Below, piece after piece: positions 16,829-24,502 of a stretch of DNA of 64,000 nt. Position numbers and translations under genes: made by a program. The stretch is from Symmachiella macrocystis. Lineage in GTDB: Bacteria > Planctomycetota > Planctomycetia > Planctomycetales > Planctomycetaceae. Position 1 is the stretch's first letter, and each line of letters starts with the position of its first letter. The notes below the pieces were generated by a model. The model did no database searches and was not told the origin of the DNA. It saw nothing but the letters and a program-made list of their open reading frames with translations. The stretch lies in contig NZ_SJPP01000002.1 in NCBI RefSeq assembly GCF_007860075.1, forward strand, positions 1,178,001-1,242,000, in the 5' to 3' direction.

Positions 16829-17854
16829 TCAGTCGCCGCGGGATAGCATTGCTGCCACGCGGACCGCCTGTTGCATGCCGTCCATACGGGCTGTCCCTTT
16901 CCAGGCAATATCGAAGGCAGTGCCGTGGCTGGGACTGGTGCGAATGATCGGTAGGCCGAGTGTAACATTGACCGCGCTTTCAAAGCCGAGCATCTTCAAG
17001 GCAATGTGCCCTTGATCGTGATACATAGCGATCACGCCGTCGAATTCTCCGCGACAGGCGCGCTGCATCAATGTATCAGCCGGCAGCGGACCGGTGACGT
17101 TTCGTCCGTCGGCGACCGCTGCAACGACAGCGGGGGCGATGATGCCGGCTTCTTCATCCCCGAACAGCCCTTCCTCCCCGGCATGCGGATTGAGGGCGCA
17201 GACGGCCAAGCGGGGTGGATCGCAGCCCATCGTTTGCATGAACTGCTGCATCAAGCCGATTTTTTCGCGGATCGTCGTCGTGGTCAATAAATCGGGGACA
17301 CTGCGGATCGACGTGTGCAGCGTGACATGCACGACGCCCAAACCATGGGGCGATAACACATTTTCGCCCGGCGGCATGTAGAGCATCATGCCGAAATCGC
17401 GCACACCGCACTCTTGGGCAAGAATCTCCGTGTGTCCCGGATAATTGAGCCCAGCGGCTCGAAGCGCCGCTTTGTTCAGTGGAGCGGTGACGATCGCATC
17501 GATCTCATGATTTAGGGCCGCATGGGTAGCCGCAACCAAGTAGTCATACGCCGCTCGGCCCGCGCGGGCATCGACGGTGGCCGGCGCGACATCAACAACA
17601 TCTTTGCTGCCGGGGTTGTAGCAGGCAATCGTATCGTCGGTGGTCTCGGCATCACCGAGTTGCTCGATGGGTTGGACCGCGCGCCGCAATTGCAACAACT
17701 GCACAGCACGTTCGAGCACGTCGGGATGACCGAACACGATTGGATTGACGGCTGCGAGGATTTGGGGGTCGACACAGGCACGTGCGCAGACCTCCGGTCC
17801 AATGCCGGCAACGTCCCCCATGGTGAGCGCCACGCGCGGCCGATCCGCCCTCAT
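16829..17854 (-). CDS. pdxA: 4-hydroxythreonine-4-phosphate dehydrogenase
   Basis: The 341-residue product is PdxA, which oxidises 4-phosphohydroxy-L-threonine with NAD in the DXP-dependent vitamin B6 pathway. Family marks are MGDVAGIGPEV near the N-terminus, VTAPLNKAAL, PGHTEILA with the metal His, NPHAGEEG with a second metal His, and YHDQGHIALK with the third His. Length is slightly above the usual 330. The start ATG overlaps the stop of the upstream hydrolase gene (ATGA, 17851-17854), which implies translational coupling. This neighbour is not a B6 gene, so the operon is mixed. Confidence 0.95.
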   Translation of the reverse strand: MRADRPRVALTMGDVAGIGPEVCARACVDPQILAAVNPIVFGHPDVLERAVQLLQLRRAVQPIEQLGDAETTDDTIACYNPGSKDVVDVAPATVDARAGRAAYDYLVAATHAALNHEIDAIVTAPLNKAALRAAGLNYPGHTEILAQECGVRDFGMMLYMPPGENVLSPHGLGVVHVTLHTSIRSVPDLLTTTTIREKIGLMQQFMQTMGCDPPRLAVCALNPHAGEEGLFGDEEAGIIAPAVVAAVADGRNVTGPLPADTLMQRACRGEFDGVIAMYHDQGHIALKMLGFESAVNVTLGLPIIRTSPSHGTAFDIAWKGTARMDGMQQAVRVAAMLSRGD

Positions 17855-20055
17855 TCGTCCGCCTCAATGCGTTCGTATTCCTGAGAGACCGGCCGAAAAC
17901 CATAGGCACCCATCACAGCGATCAAGCCGCGATCACTATTCGAAGCCGCGACTTCGCTGATGCAGTGTGTGGCGTTGTAGATGGCTTCGAGTGCCTTTTC
18001 GAGTTCTTCGATCGCCAATTCGTTATCCCCATCTTTTTTGGCCTGCGCGGCGGCGCGGAGTGCGGTGATGGCGGCAAAGTAGGTGACGGCGAACTCGTGG
18101 CGTTTGGCGTGATACAAAATGTAATTCCGGCCCGCTTTGCCCGCGCGGGTTTGGCTGCGATACATTTCGACCATCGCCTCGTTATATGCCGCGTTCGCTT
18201 CCTCCCACCAAGCGGGAACCGGGCCGGACGCGTAATGCTTCATGACCATGCCGGGCACGGGAAATGCAAAACCGAGATCGTGCTCATCGATGATCGCCGT
18301 CGCCTTTTCGATGGCATCAAAGGCCAACGTCATCCGTTGCGCAACCCCGGGGCCACAAATCCCGTCAATCAATTCGACGTTGGCTTGCTGGGGAGTCACG
18401 CTGGAATCAAACGCAGCCAGCGCCAGGTAGTTGAGCGTGGGGTCCAAGTCGCCCACCATCCAATACCGCGTGGAAAAACCAGCCCAACCGAGCTTTTGAG
18501 TTTCGTTGAGCAGAGCATGAATGTCAGAGGTCGCCAATTGCGGTAAAACGCCGACGTTGTCATCAGCCAACGTGAGAATGATCATGCTCCGCTTCGCCGC
18601 CGATTCGGGAAGCCCAGCCAACAACTCTTTGTTCTGCACCACACGGCGAGCGGTATAGTCCACGAAATGCAGTAGCTCGATGTATTCCGGCACTAATTTG
18701 TCGGCGATGGGAAACAGCGCCGGATCGAGCGCCGTAAGTACGCCGCCGATCTGCCGCCCCTCAGGCGTTTTGAGCATCGTGCCGTCGGGATCGAGGTTGT
18801 GCAGAAAGTCGAGTGTCGTGATATTGCCCTGCACCGCTGATTCGCCACGGTCGCCATTCGCCACAGTCTGACGTTCACGGGCCGCTTGAACCACAGCGTC
18901 GTAGTCAATCACATTGTCCAGGCCCAATTTTTTATCCAACCGCTCCCATGACGTTTTCGCCGGCGCCTTCCAATTCGGAAACTCGGGCATGGTGAAATAC
19001 ATGTGATCGATCGTGGGATACGTCTCGACATAGGCGCGAATTTTGGTGCGGACCAATTCGCGAAACAGCGGATCATCGGGCGTTTGTTTCGGACCGGGAC
19101 CGATGACCAGATTTCCTAAACCGTGTGGCTTGGGTGCATCGGGCAAGACAGCGGCAAATTCTTTGGGGAATTCCAGTGGCGAAATACTCAGGCCGACCGT
19201 CATGCCCAGACGATGCGCTTCATCAATGATTCCCGTCAGCAGTTTTTTACCGGCGGCGGTTTTTTCTTCATAGGTTATCGCAGCGGCGAAATCGGGATTG
19301 GTAAAAACCGGCGACCGGTCCAGGGCTGTGCGTCCCGGAGTTTCGCTATCGATCGGAAATGTTTCATCGAAAAACAGCGTGGCCGTCTGTTTGCGCGTGC
19401 CACGGAATTCGTAATCAACAAACGGTTGCCAAGGCCAGACGCTGATCATGATGCGATTGTATTTCAGCTTGGCCAGTTGTTGGAGCATCGTTTTTTGCTC
19501 CGCCAAGCCCCACGATTCGGGACCGACGGGAAAGTCATTGACCGTCCGCCATATCCGCTGCTGTTGTTGCGGCTCCAATGTTTTGTCGATGCTGGTGAAA
19601 TCAAGTTTTGGTTTGACCGCCGGGATTTTGTCGCCATGCGCCGTATACCGCATGCCGAAATGCCGCCCCAATTCATAAACGGCCCACAAAGTCGCCACCG
19701 GGCTGCCGCCGCCAACCACCAGTGCCTCCTGCCCTTTCAGTTTTAGGCTGCGGAGCAAATGCCCTTGATCGCTGAGTTCGGGCCAATCGGCGCCCATCGC
19801 ATCCGCCACAGCGGAATTCGTTTTCGGGCTGCCGATCAACACGACAGGATTGTTCCCCGAGGGACTCTCAACAATCGCGGCCTCAACATCGAACAGCGAA
19901 CGGACCTGCGCCACCCATTCCGTCGCAGCCAATTGTTCCAACGGCGGAGCATCCGCCCCCACAATCACCTCAACCGCCGGCGCCGCCACAGCCAACGAAG
20001 AGCCCCCACAAAGCAAACACGCAGCCACGATCCCCCAAACCCAACAACTTCGCAT
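17851..20055 (-). CDS. Secreted glycoside-hydrolase-like protein (GH67/GH115-type N-terminal domain)
   Basis: The 734-residue product has a signal peptide (about 1-24) and then an alpha-glucuronidase N-terminal-like domain (VIVGADAPPLEQLAATEW...VVLIG, LVVGGGSPVATLWAVYELGRHFG), as found in GH67, GH115 and GH20 proteins. A TIM-barrel-like region follows (LKYNRIMISVWPW, IIDEAHRLGMTVGLSISPLEFP, DHMYFTMPEFPNW) and a helical C-terminal domain from about residue 560. It is likely exported and acts on uronic-acid-containing or similar glycans, but the catalytic residues cannot be assigned with confidence. GGGGGAGG five bases before ATG 20055 sets the start. It overlaps pdxA by four bases and is followed upstream by the PQQ-propeller gene. 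Confidence 0.65.
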   Translation of the reverse strand: MRSCWVWGIVAACLLCGGSSLAVAAPAVEVIVGADAPPLEQLAATEWVAQVRSLFDVEAAIVESPSGNNPVVLIGSPKTNSAVADAMGADWPELSDQGHLLRSLKLKGQEALVVGGGSPVATLWAVYELGRHFGMRYTAHGDKIPAVKPKLDFTSIDKTLEPQQQQRIWRTVNDFPVGPESWGLAEQKTMLQQLAKLKYNRIMISVWPWQPFVDYEFRGTRKQTATLFFDETFPIDSETPGRTALDRSPVFTNPDFAAAITYEEKTAAGKKLLTGIIDEAHRLGMTVGLSISPLEFPKEFAAVLPDAPKPHGLGNLVIGPGPKQTPDDPLFRELVRTKIRAYVETYPTIDHMYFTMPEFPNWKAPAKTSWERLDKKLGLDNVIDYDAVVQAARERQTVANGDRGESAVQGNITTLDFLHNLDPDGTMLKTPEGRQIGGVLTALDPALFPIADKLVPEYIELLHFVDYTARRVVQNKELLAGLPESAAKRSMIILTLADDNVGVLPQLATSDIHALLNETQKLGWAGFSTRYWMVGDLDPTLNYLALAAFDSSVTPQQANVELIDGICGPGVAQRMTLAFDAIEKATAIIDEHDLGFAFPVPGMVMKHYASGPVPAWWEEANAAYNEAMVEMYRSQTRAGKAGRNYILYHAKRHEFAVTYFAAITALRAAAQAKKDGDNELAIEELEKALEAIYNATHCISEVAASNSDRGLIAVMGAYGFRPVSQEYERIEADE

Positions 20056-20117
20056 AACCACCTCCCCCTTTATAATTCTAGCCACTGACCACTGGCCACC
20101 GGCCACTTTTTTCTCGC

Positions 20118-21593
20118 CTACTCACCATTCCCCACAACAACAATCCCATTCCGCGTCCGAAAAAACAGCTTGCCATCCGCGATCGAAGGGGTCGCCAAAA
20201 TGCTGTCGCCCATGTCGTTTTTCTTGGCCAGAAATTTAAGCTTAGGACCGGCTGCCAAGACGGCAACCTTACCATTTTCGCCAGTCAAATAAATCTTGCC
20301 ATCGCCGTAAACCGGTGACGCATAATACTCGCCGAAGTTGTGAACGCGTTTGAGTTTCCAGACAGTGGAACCATCGTCGGCATTGAAGCAACTTGACAGG
20401 CCTCCCTTTTTAACAACATACACACGTCCATCGACGGCCAAGGGTGAGGACAAATTCGAGGGCGACCGGTTGTCGAGATTCCACTGCAGGTGGGTTTCGG
20501 TAACGTCTCCCGTGCCACCGCCGCGAACCGACTGAATGGTCTGCCCGCCGCCGACCATATTGTCGGGCGATTGAAACGCCGCATCGATTTCCGTGTCGAC
20601 CAAAAACTGGTCTTTGTTCTTATCCCCTTTGTCAAATTTTTTCCAAAACGGTTTCGGCACCTCATCGCGGCTGAGTTTGCCGTCCTGGTCGGTATCTTTC
20701 CATTGCAACAGCGCTGGTTTGAGATGGCGATCGGTGTCGCCGTAACTTTGGATCGAGATAAAAATACTGTCATCCACCACAACCGGAGAGGTCATGACGG
20801 TCCGCAGCATCGTATTGCAATTCCAAAGTTCCTTGCCGTCACTCGGACGGTAACCTTTGAGCTTCCCCGATCCAGCTAAGACAATATCAGTCCGGCCATC
20901 AGCGGTGCACAACACAGGAGCGGCATAACCGCCCAGCATTTCGGGCCGTTCCTTACGCCAACGCACGCTGCCGGTTTTGGCTTCATAGGCGGCGATGAAG
21001 GGATTGAGATCGTCGTCCTGGGCGAATATGACCAGATCGTCAACCAAAACGGGCGAAGCGGCTGCGCCCCAACCCAGCAGGAAGTTAGGCGGCTCAATCG
21101 CGTCCTCCCAAACGTCTTTGCCCGTTTGGCAGTCGAGTGCTTTGAGTCCCAGCGTAGAGAAATAGACATACACGCGTTCGCCATCAGTGGCGGGTGTCGA
21201 GGAGGCATGGCTGTTTGGGCGGGTGATGCGCGGCAAATCGCCGGTGGGGAATTCCCGCTGCCAATGCGGCTTGCCGGTTGCCGCATCAAAGCAATACACC
21301 ACAAACGTGCCTTCGGTTTCGGTGTCGCCCAACAGGCCGGTGCAATAACAACGGCCATCGGCGATCACAGCTGAAGCGACTCCGTCTCCCAATTCATGCG
21401 TCCAGACGACGTTCTCCGTGGCGGAAAAATGCGTCGGTAGTGGTAAATCGGATTGCGAGACGCCGCTGCAATTTGGCCCCCGAAACTGACGCCAATCATC
21501 GGCTTCACCTGCGGTGGCCAGTGAGGTCACACCGATTCCGAGATACAACACCGCTGTGCCCAACAGTGTCATGAGGTGGTCTGGTCGTGGCAT
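20118..21593 (-). CDS. Secreted PQQ-like beta-propeller protein with EF-hand insert
   Basis: The 491-residue product has an N-terminal signal or anchor segment (residues about 7-25, LMTLLGTAVLYLGIGV), then WRQFRGPNCSGVS, a hallmark of planctomycete PQQ-like outer-membrane-protein-assembly-BamB-type propellers. Propeller strands (TGKPHWQREFP, TGSVRWRKERP, DGKELWNCN, DGSTVWKLKRV) continue to the end. Between them, near residues 290-320, sits an EF-hand-like pair (DTDQDGKLSRDE and DKNKDQFLVDTE) that could bind calcium. No PQQ-dehydrogenase catalytic residues are evident, so it is probably a binding or scaffold protein. AGGAG six bases before ATG 21593 sets the start. Confidence 0.82.
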   Translation of the reverse strand: MPRPDHLMTLLGTAVLYLGIGVTSLATAGEADDWRQFRGPNCSGVSQSDLPLPTHFSATENVVWTHELGDGVASAVIADGRCYCTGLLGDTETEGTFVVYCFDAATGKPHWQREFPTGDLPRITRPNSHASSTPATDGERVYVYFSTLGLKALDCQTGKDVWEDAIEPPNFLLGWGAAASPVLVDDLVIFAQDDDLNPFIAAYEAKTGSVRWRKERPEMLGGYAAPVLCTADGRTDIVLAGSGKLKGYRPSDGKELWNCNTMLRTVMTSPVVVDDSIFISIQSYGDTDRHLKPALLQWKDTDQDGKLSRDEVPKPFWKKFDKGDKNKDQFLVDTEIDAAFQSPDNMVGGGQTIQSVRGGGTGDVTETHLQWNLDNRSPSNLSSPLAVDGRVYVVKKGGLSSCFNADDGSTVWKLKRVHNFGEYYASPVYGDGKIYLTGENGKVAVLAAGPKLKFLAKKNDMGDSILATPSIADGKLFFRTRNGIVVVGNGE

Positions 21594-21854
21594 TCCGATC
21601 TCCTGAGTCAGTCCGGTTCGATAATTTGCCGGAGTTTGCGGACGTTGGTATGAGAATTGATGATACCGGTGGGAAACGGTCGAAGCAATCAAATGCCGGT
21701 AATGTGCGGCGTAAGCTACTAAGTTTCAAGGACATTGGACGTCATTGCCGCCATCCCACCGGAAGGTGGATTGATTTCGACGAGCGTGGCTGCGAAAATC
21801 AAACTGGTAATAAAGATGGCACAACGAATCAGGGTCGGAATACCGCAAAAAATT

Positions 21855-22196
21855 ATGGCTGAAGAATTCATCCTGATCCCCGGACGCACCAGCAAACAGG
21901 GAACCACGCTCAACGAGGGCAAATATACAGACGGCTACTTGGAAGAAATCAGCACGCTGCAGATATGTGAGCAGGACATGCAGCGTTTGGGCCTCAGCGA
22001 TGGCGATCAGGTCCGTATGTGGAATGAAATCGGCGAAGTCACGGTCCCCTGCAAAACCAGCAAAGGAGACGAACTGCCGCCGGGACTGTTGTTCATCAGC
22101 TACGGCATGTGGTCCAGCGCGCTGATGGGAGGCGACACCCAAGGCAGCGGCATGCCGGACAGTAAGGGGCTGGATGTATTTTTAGAACCGGCTTAA
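21855..22196 (+). CDS. fmdD: Formylmethanofuran dehydrogenase subunit D-like (molybdopterin dinucleotide-binding)
   Basis: The 113-residue product is a stand-alone molybdopterin dinucleotide-binding domain like FmdD/FwdD of methanogens. Visible are LQICEQDMQRLGLSDGDQVRMWN (the beta-barrel core) and the FwdD-like end LPPGLLFISYGMWSS ... SGMPDSKG. In formylmethanofuran dehydrogenase this domain helps to hold the bis-MGD Mo/W cofactor together with subunit B. Here it precedes fhcB by 298 bases on the same strand. The start is uncertain: ATG 21855 gives the family-like N-terminus, an in-frame ATG at 21816 is also possible, and no strong ribosome binding site is visible. The gap to fhcB contains a long inverted repeat. 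Confidence 0.8.
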   Translation: MAEEFILIPGRTSKQGTTLNEGKYTDGYLEEISTLQICEQDMQRLGLSDGDQVRMWNEIGEVTVPCKTSKGDELPPGLLFISYGMWSSALMGGDTQGSGMPDSKGLDVFLEPA

Positions 22197-22228
22197 GTTG
22201 GCTGACTTCCAGGATAAGAAAAATGAGG

Positions 22229-22372
22229 TTCACCACGGAGGCACGGAGGGAAAAAGAGGCTTTAGGCTATAGTCCGTAGACCTTAGGAAAATAAGTAATC
22301 GAACATCCCTATAGCCTACAGTCTAAAGCCTACAGCCTTTTTCCTTCGTGTCCTCCGTGCCACCGTGGTGAA
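22229..22372. repeat. Long inverted repeat between fmdD and fhcB
   Basis: The left arm starts TTCACCACGGAGGCACGGAGG and the right arm ends CCTCCGTGCCACCGTGGTGAA; inner parts (GGCTATAG and CTATAGCC) also pair, giving a hairpin of about 144 bases with imperfections. It belongs to the same class of long intergenic hairpins as those at 4564-4663 and 51431-51610 by form, though the words differ. It lies inside the C1 gene module. Confidence 0.8.
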
Positions 22373-22494
22373 ATAAAACAGAATCACGTAAAATATCAAT
22401 TCACCGCCGTAAGGCCGCGCCCTCAGGAGGGCGGATGTTCGTTTGCCGGGGTTTCTGCATAGCTCCGGCCCTGTTGAAGGGGGAACCGATCCCC

Positions 22495-23829
22495 ATGAGT
22501 ATTGCCGAATTGCCGGTCGATAAGACCGATGAGTTGAAGATCGTTAAGGATGCCACCTGTACGTTTTGCGGCTGTGTCTGCGACGACATGGAATTGACGG
22601 TGGAAGGCAACAAGATTACCAAAGCCAAAAACGCCTGCGTGCTAGGCAAGTCTTGGTTTTTCAACCACCACATCGAAGACAGCCCCGAAGCGACCATCGC
22701 AGGCCAACCGGTCCCCTTCGAAGAAGCCGTCGAAAAAGCCGCCGACATTTTGTTGGCCGCGACCTATCCGATCACCTACGGCCTGTCGGATACGACCAGC
22801 GAAGCACAGCGCGTGGCCATCGCCATCACCGACTGGATCGGCGGCACGATCGACACGACGACTTCGGTCTGCCACGGGCCATCGGGAATGGCCTTTCAGG
22901 GAGTCGGCGAGGTTACCTGTTCACTCGGTGAGATCAAAAACCGCGCCGATTTTGTATTGTTCTGGGGCTGCAATCCGGCCGAGGGGCACCCGCGACACTT
23001 CACACGTTACAGCTTGATGCCCAAGGGACAATTCCTCCCCAACGGCCGCAAAGACCGCACAGCTGTGTTGATTGATGTCCGCAAGACTAAAACTGCTAGA
23101 GCAATGGATTACTATCTGCAGCTCAAGCCGCGGAGCGATTTCGAACTCGCTTGGGCACTGCGTGGTATCGCCGCCGGTGTGGAGGTCGATCCGGACATCG
23201 AACAGATCACCGGTATTCCGTTGGACATGTTGGAGGATCTGGTCTCCAAAATGAAGGAGGCGAAATTCGGCGTCATTATGTTTGGCATGGGGCTGACCAT
23301 GACGCGCGGCAAACACATCAACACCGAAGCGGTCCTGGCCCTGGCCCGCGATATGAACAAGTACACCCGATTTGCCGCTAAGCCGTTGCGCGGCCATGGC
23401 AATGTGACCGGCGCAGACAACATCGTCGCCTGGTCGACCGGGTATCCCTTCGGCGTAAATCTCAACCGCGGTTACCCGCGCTTTAATCCGGGCGAATTTA
23501 CGACGTCCGACACACTCGCTCGCGGCGAAGCCGATGCGGCTTTGATCATTGCTTCGGATCCGATGTCCAATTTCAGCAATCCGGCACGGGAACACCTCTC
23601 AAAAATTCCCACCGTCGTGCTCGACCCGAAGCTGAGTGAGACGGCAAAAATCGCCACGGTGGCATTCACTTCGGCGACGTACGGTATCAACACGCCCGGC
23701 ACGGTCTACCGCATGGATGATGTCCCGATCCCCCTGCGACCGGCATTCGAATCCCCCTATCGCAGTGACCAGACGATTCTAACGGCGATCGAGACGCGTA
23801 TTCGCGAAAAGCAATTGGCGGCCCTCTAA
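22495..23829 (+). CDS. fhcB: Formylmethanofuran dehydrogenase subunit B
   Basis: The 444-residue product is the B subunit of the formylmethanofuran dehydrogenase/Fhc complex of C1 metabolism, in which formyl-methanofuran is interconverted with CO2 or formate. It has an N-terminal [4Fe-4S]-type motif C22-x2-C25-x3-C29 with a fourth Cys at 48 (NACVLG), and VCHGPS with Cys126-His127 at the position where methanogen FwdB has its metal-ligand Cys and catalytic His. The later RGHGNVTG (Arg299) resembles the catalytic Arg region. Length (444) is close to redox-active FwdB rather than to shorter bacterial FhcB. ATG 22495 is preceded by GGGGG; the longer upstream frame is disregarded. Downstream, after 23 bases, is a Uma2 gene. 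Confidence 0.9.
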   Translation: MSIAELPVDKTDELKIVKDATCTFCGCVCDDMELTVEGNKITKAKNACVLGKSWFFNHHIEDSPEATIAGQPVPFEEAVEKAADILLAATYPITYGLSDTTSEAQRVAIAITDWIGGTIDTTTSVCHGPSGMAFQGVGEVTCSLGEIKNRADFVLFWGCNPAEGHPRHFTRYSLMPKGQFLPNGRKDRTAVLIDVRKTKTARAMDYYLQLKPRSDFELAWALRGIAAGVEVDPDIEQITGIPLDMLEDLVSKMKEAKFGVIMFGMGLTMTRGKHINTEAVLALARDMNKYTRFAAKPLRGHGNVTGADNIVAWSTGYPFGVNLNRGYPRFNPGEFTTSDTLARGEADAALIIASDPMSNFSNPAREHLSKIPTVVLDPKLSETAKIATVAFTSATYGINTPGTVYRMDDVPIPLRPAFESPYRSDQTILTAIETRIREKQLAAL

Positions 23830-23852
23830 GTCCCGCGTGTGGAGGTCATCCC

Positions 23853-24428
23853 GTGAGCAAACCACAATTGTTGATCACTGATGCGGACGCAGGTCTGGAA
23901 CTCTCCGCCGAGGAATACGCCGAAGCGGATTTCCAACCTCCGTGCAAATACGAACGCGCTCAACAGAGAATCATCGTGCTGCCACCGCCCGGTCATTATC
24001 ATCACGTGATTACCAACCATTTTCGCAAGTATCTCGGGGCTTATGAACTCACTCGGCCGGATGTGGTCGAGTTCGTATTTCAAGAATCTTGGTTACGTAT
24101 CGACGACGATACGGATCGTCATCCTGACATTACCATCTATTTACTAGCGAATTCGCCGGGCGAAGAGATCCCTGCGCGCGTTCCGGACATCATTTTTGAA
24201 GTTGTTAGTCCCGGTCGCCCGGCGCATGATCGTGATTACGTTGCCAAACGCAATGACTACGAAACAGCCGGCGTTCAGGAATACGTCATTGTCGACCGCT
24301 TCGAACATCGCGTGACGGTCTTGCGGCGCGACGGTGAAAAGTTTGTCGAATCGACGCTTCAAGAGACTGATGACTACACGAGCCCCTTACTGCCTGGACT
24401 GCAGATACCGCTACTAGGGATGATTTAA
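23853..24428 (+). CDS. Uma2-family nuclease-like protein
   Basis: The 191-residue product is a Uma2 (DUF820) protein with a PD-(D/E)xK-like fold. The core is visible as RHPDITIY, then PDIIFEVVSPGRP with the catalytic Glu, RDYVAKRNDYETAGV with the Lys and the conserved Tyr, and EYVIVD. Such proteins are often numerous in planctomycetes and cyanobacteria and are thought to be endonucleases or mobile-element associated; their role is unsettled. The GTG start has GGAGG seven bases upstream. It sits between fhcB and fhcA, 23 bases after fhcB, so it would be transcribed with them. It has no known C1 role and looks like an insertion. Confidence 0.88.
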   Translation: MSKPQLLITDADAGLELSAEEYAEADFQPPCKYERAQQRIIVLPPPGHYHHVITNHFRKYLGAYELTRPDVVEFVFQESWLRIDDDTDRHPDITIYLLANSPGEEIPARVPDIIFEVVSPGRPAHDRDYVAKRNDYETAGVQEYVIVDRFEHRVTVLRRDGEKFVESTLQETDDYTSPLLPGLQIPLLGMI

Positions 24429-24502
24429 CTCCCGGTTGCGCCGCTGCCCTGCCCTTCCATCCGTTTGACTCAGATCCTCTAACACCAGATGTTTCTTGCT
24501 AT

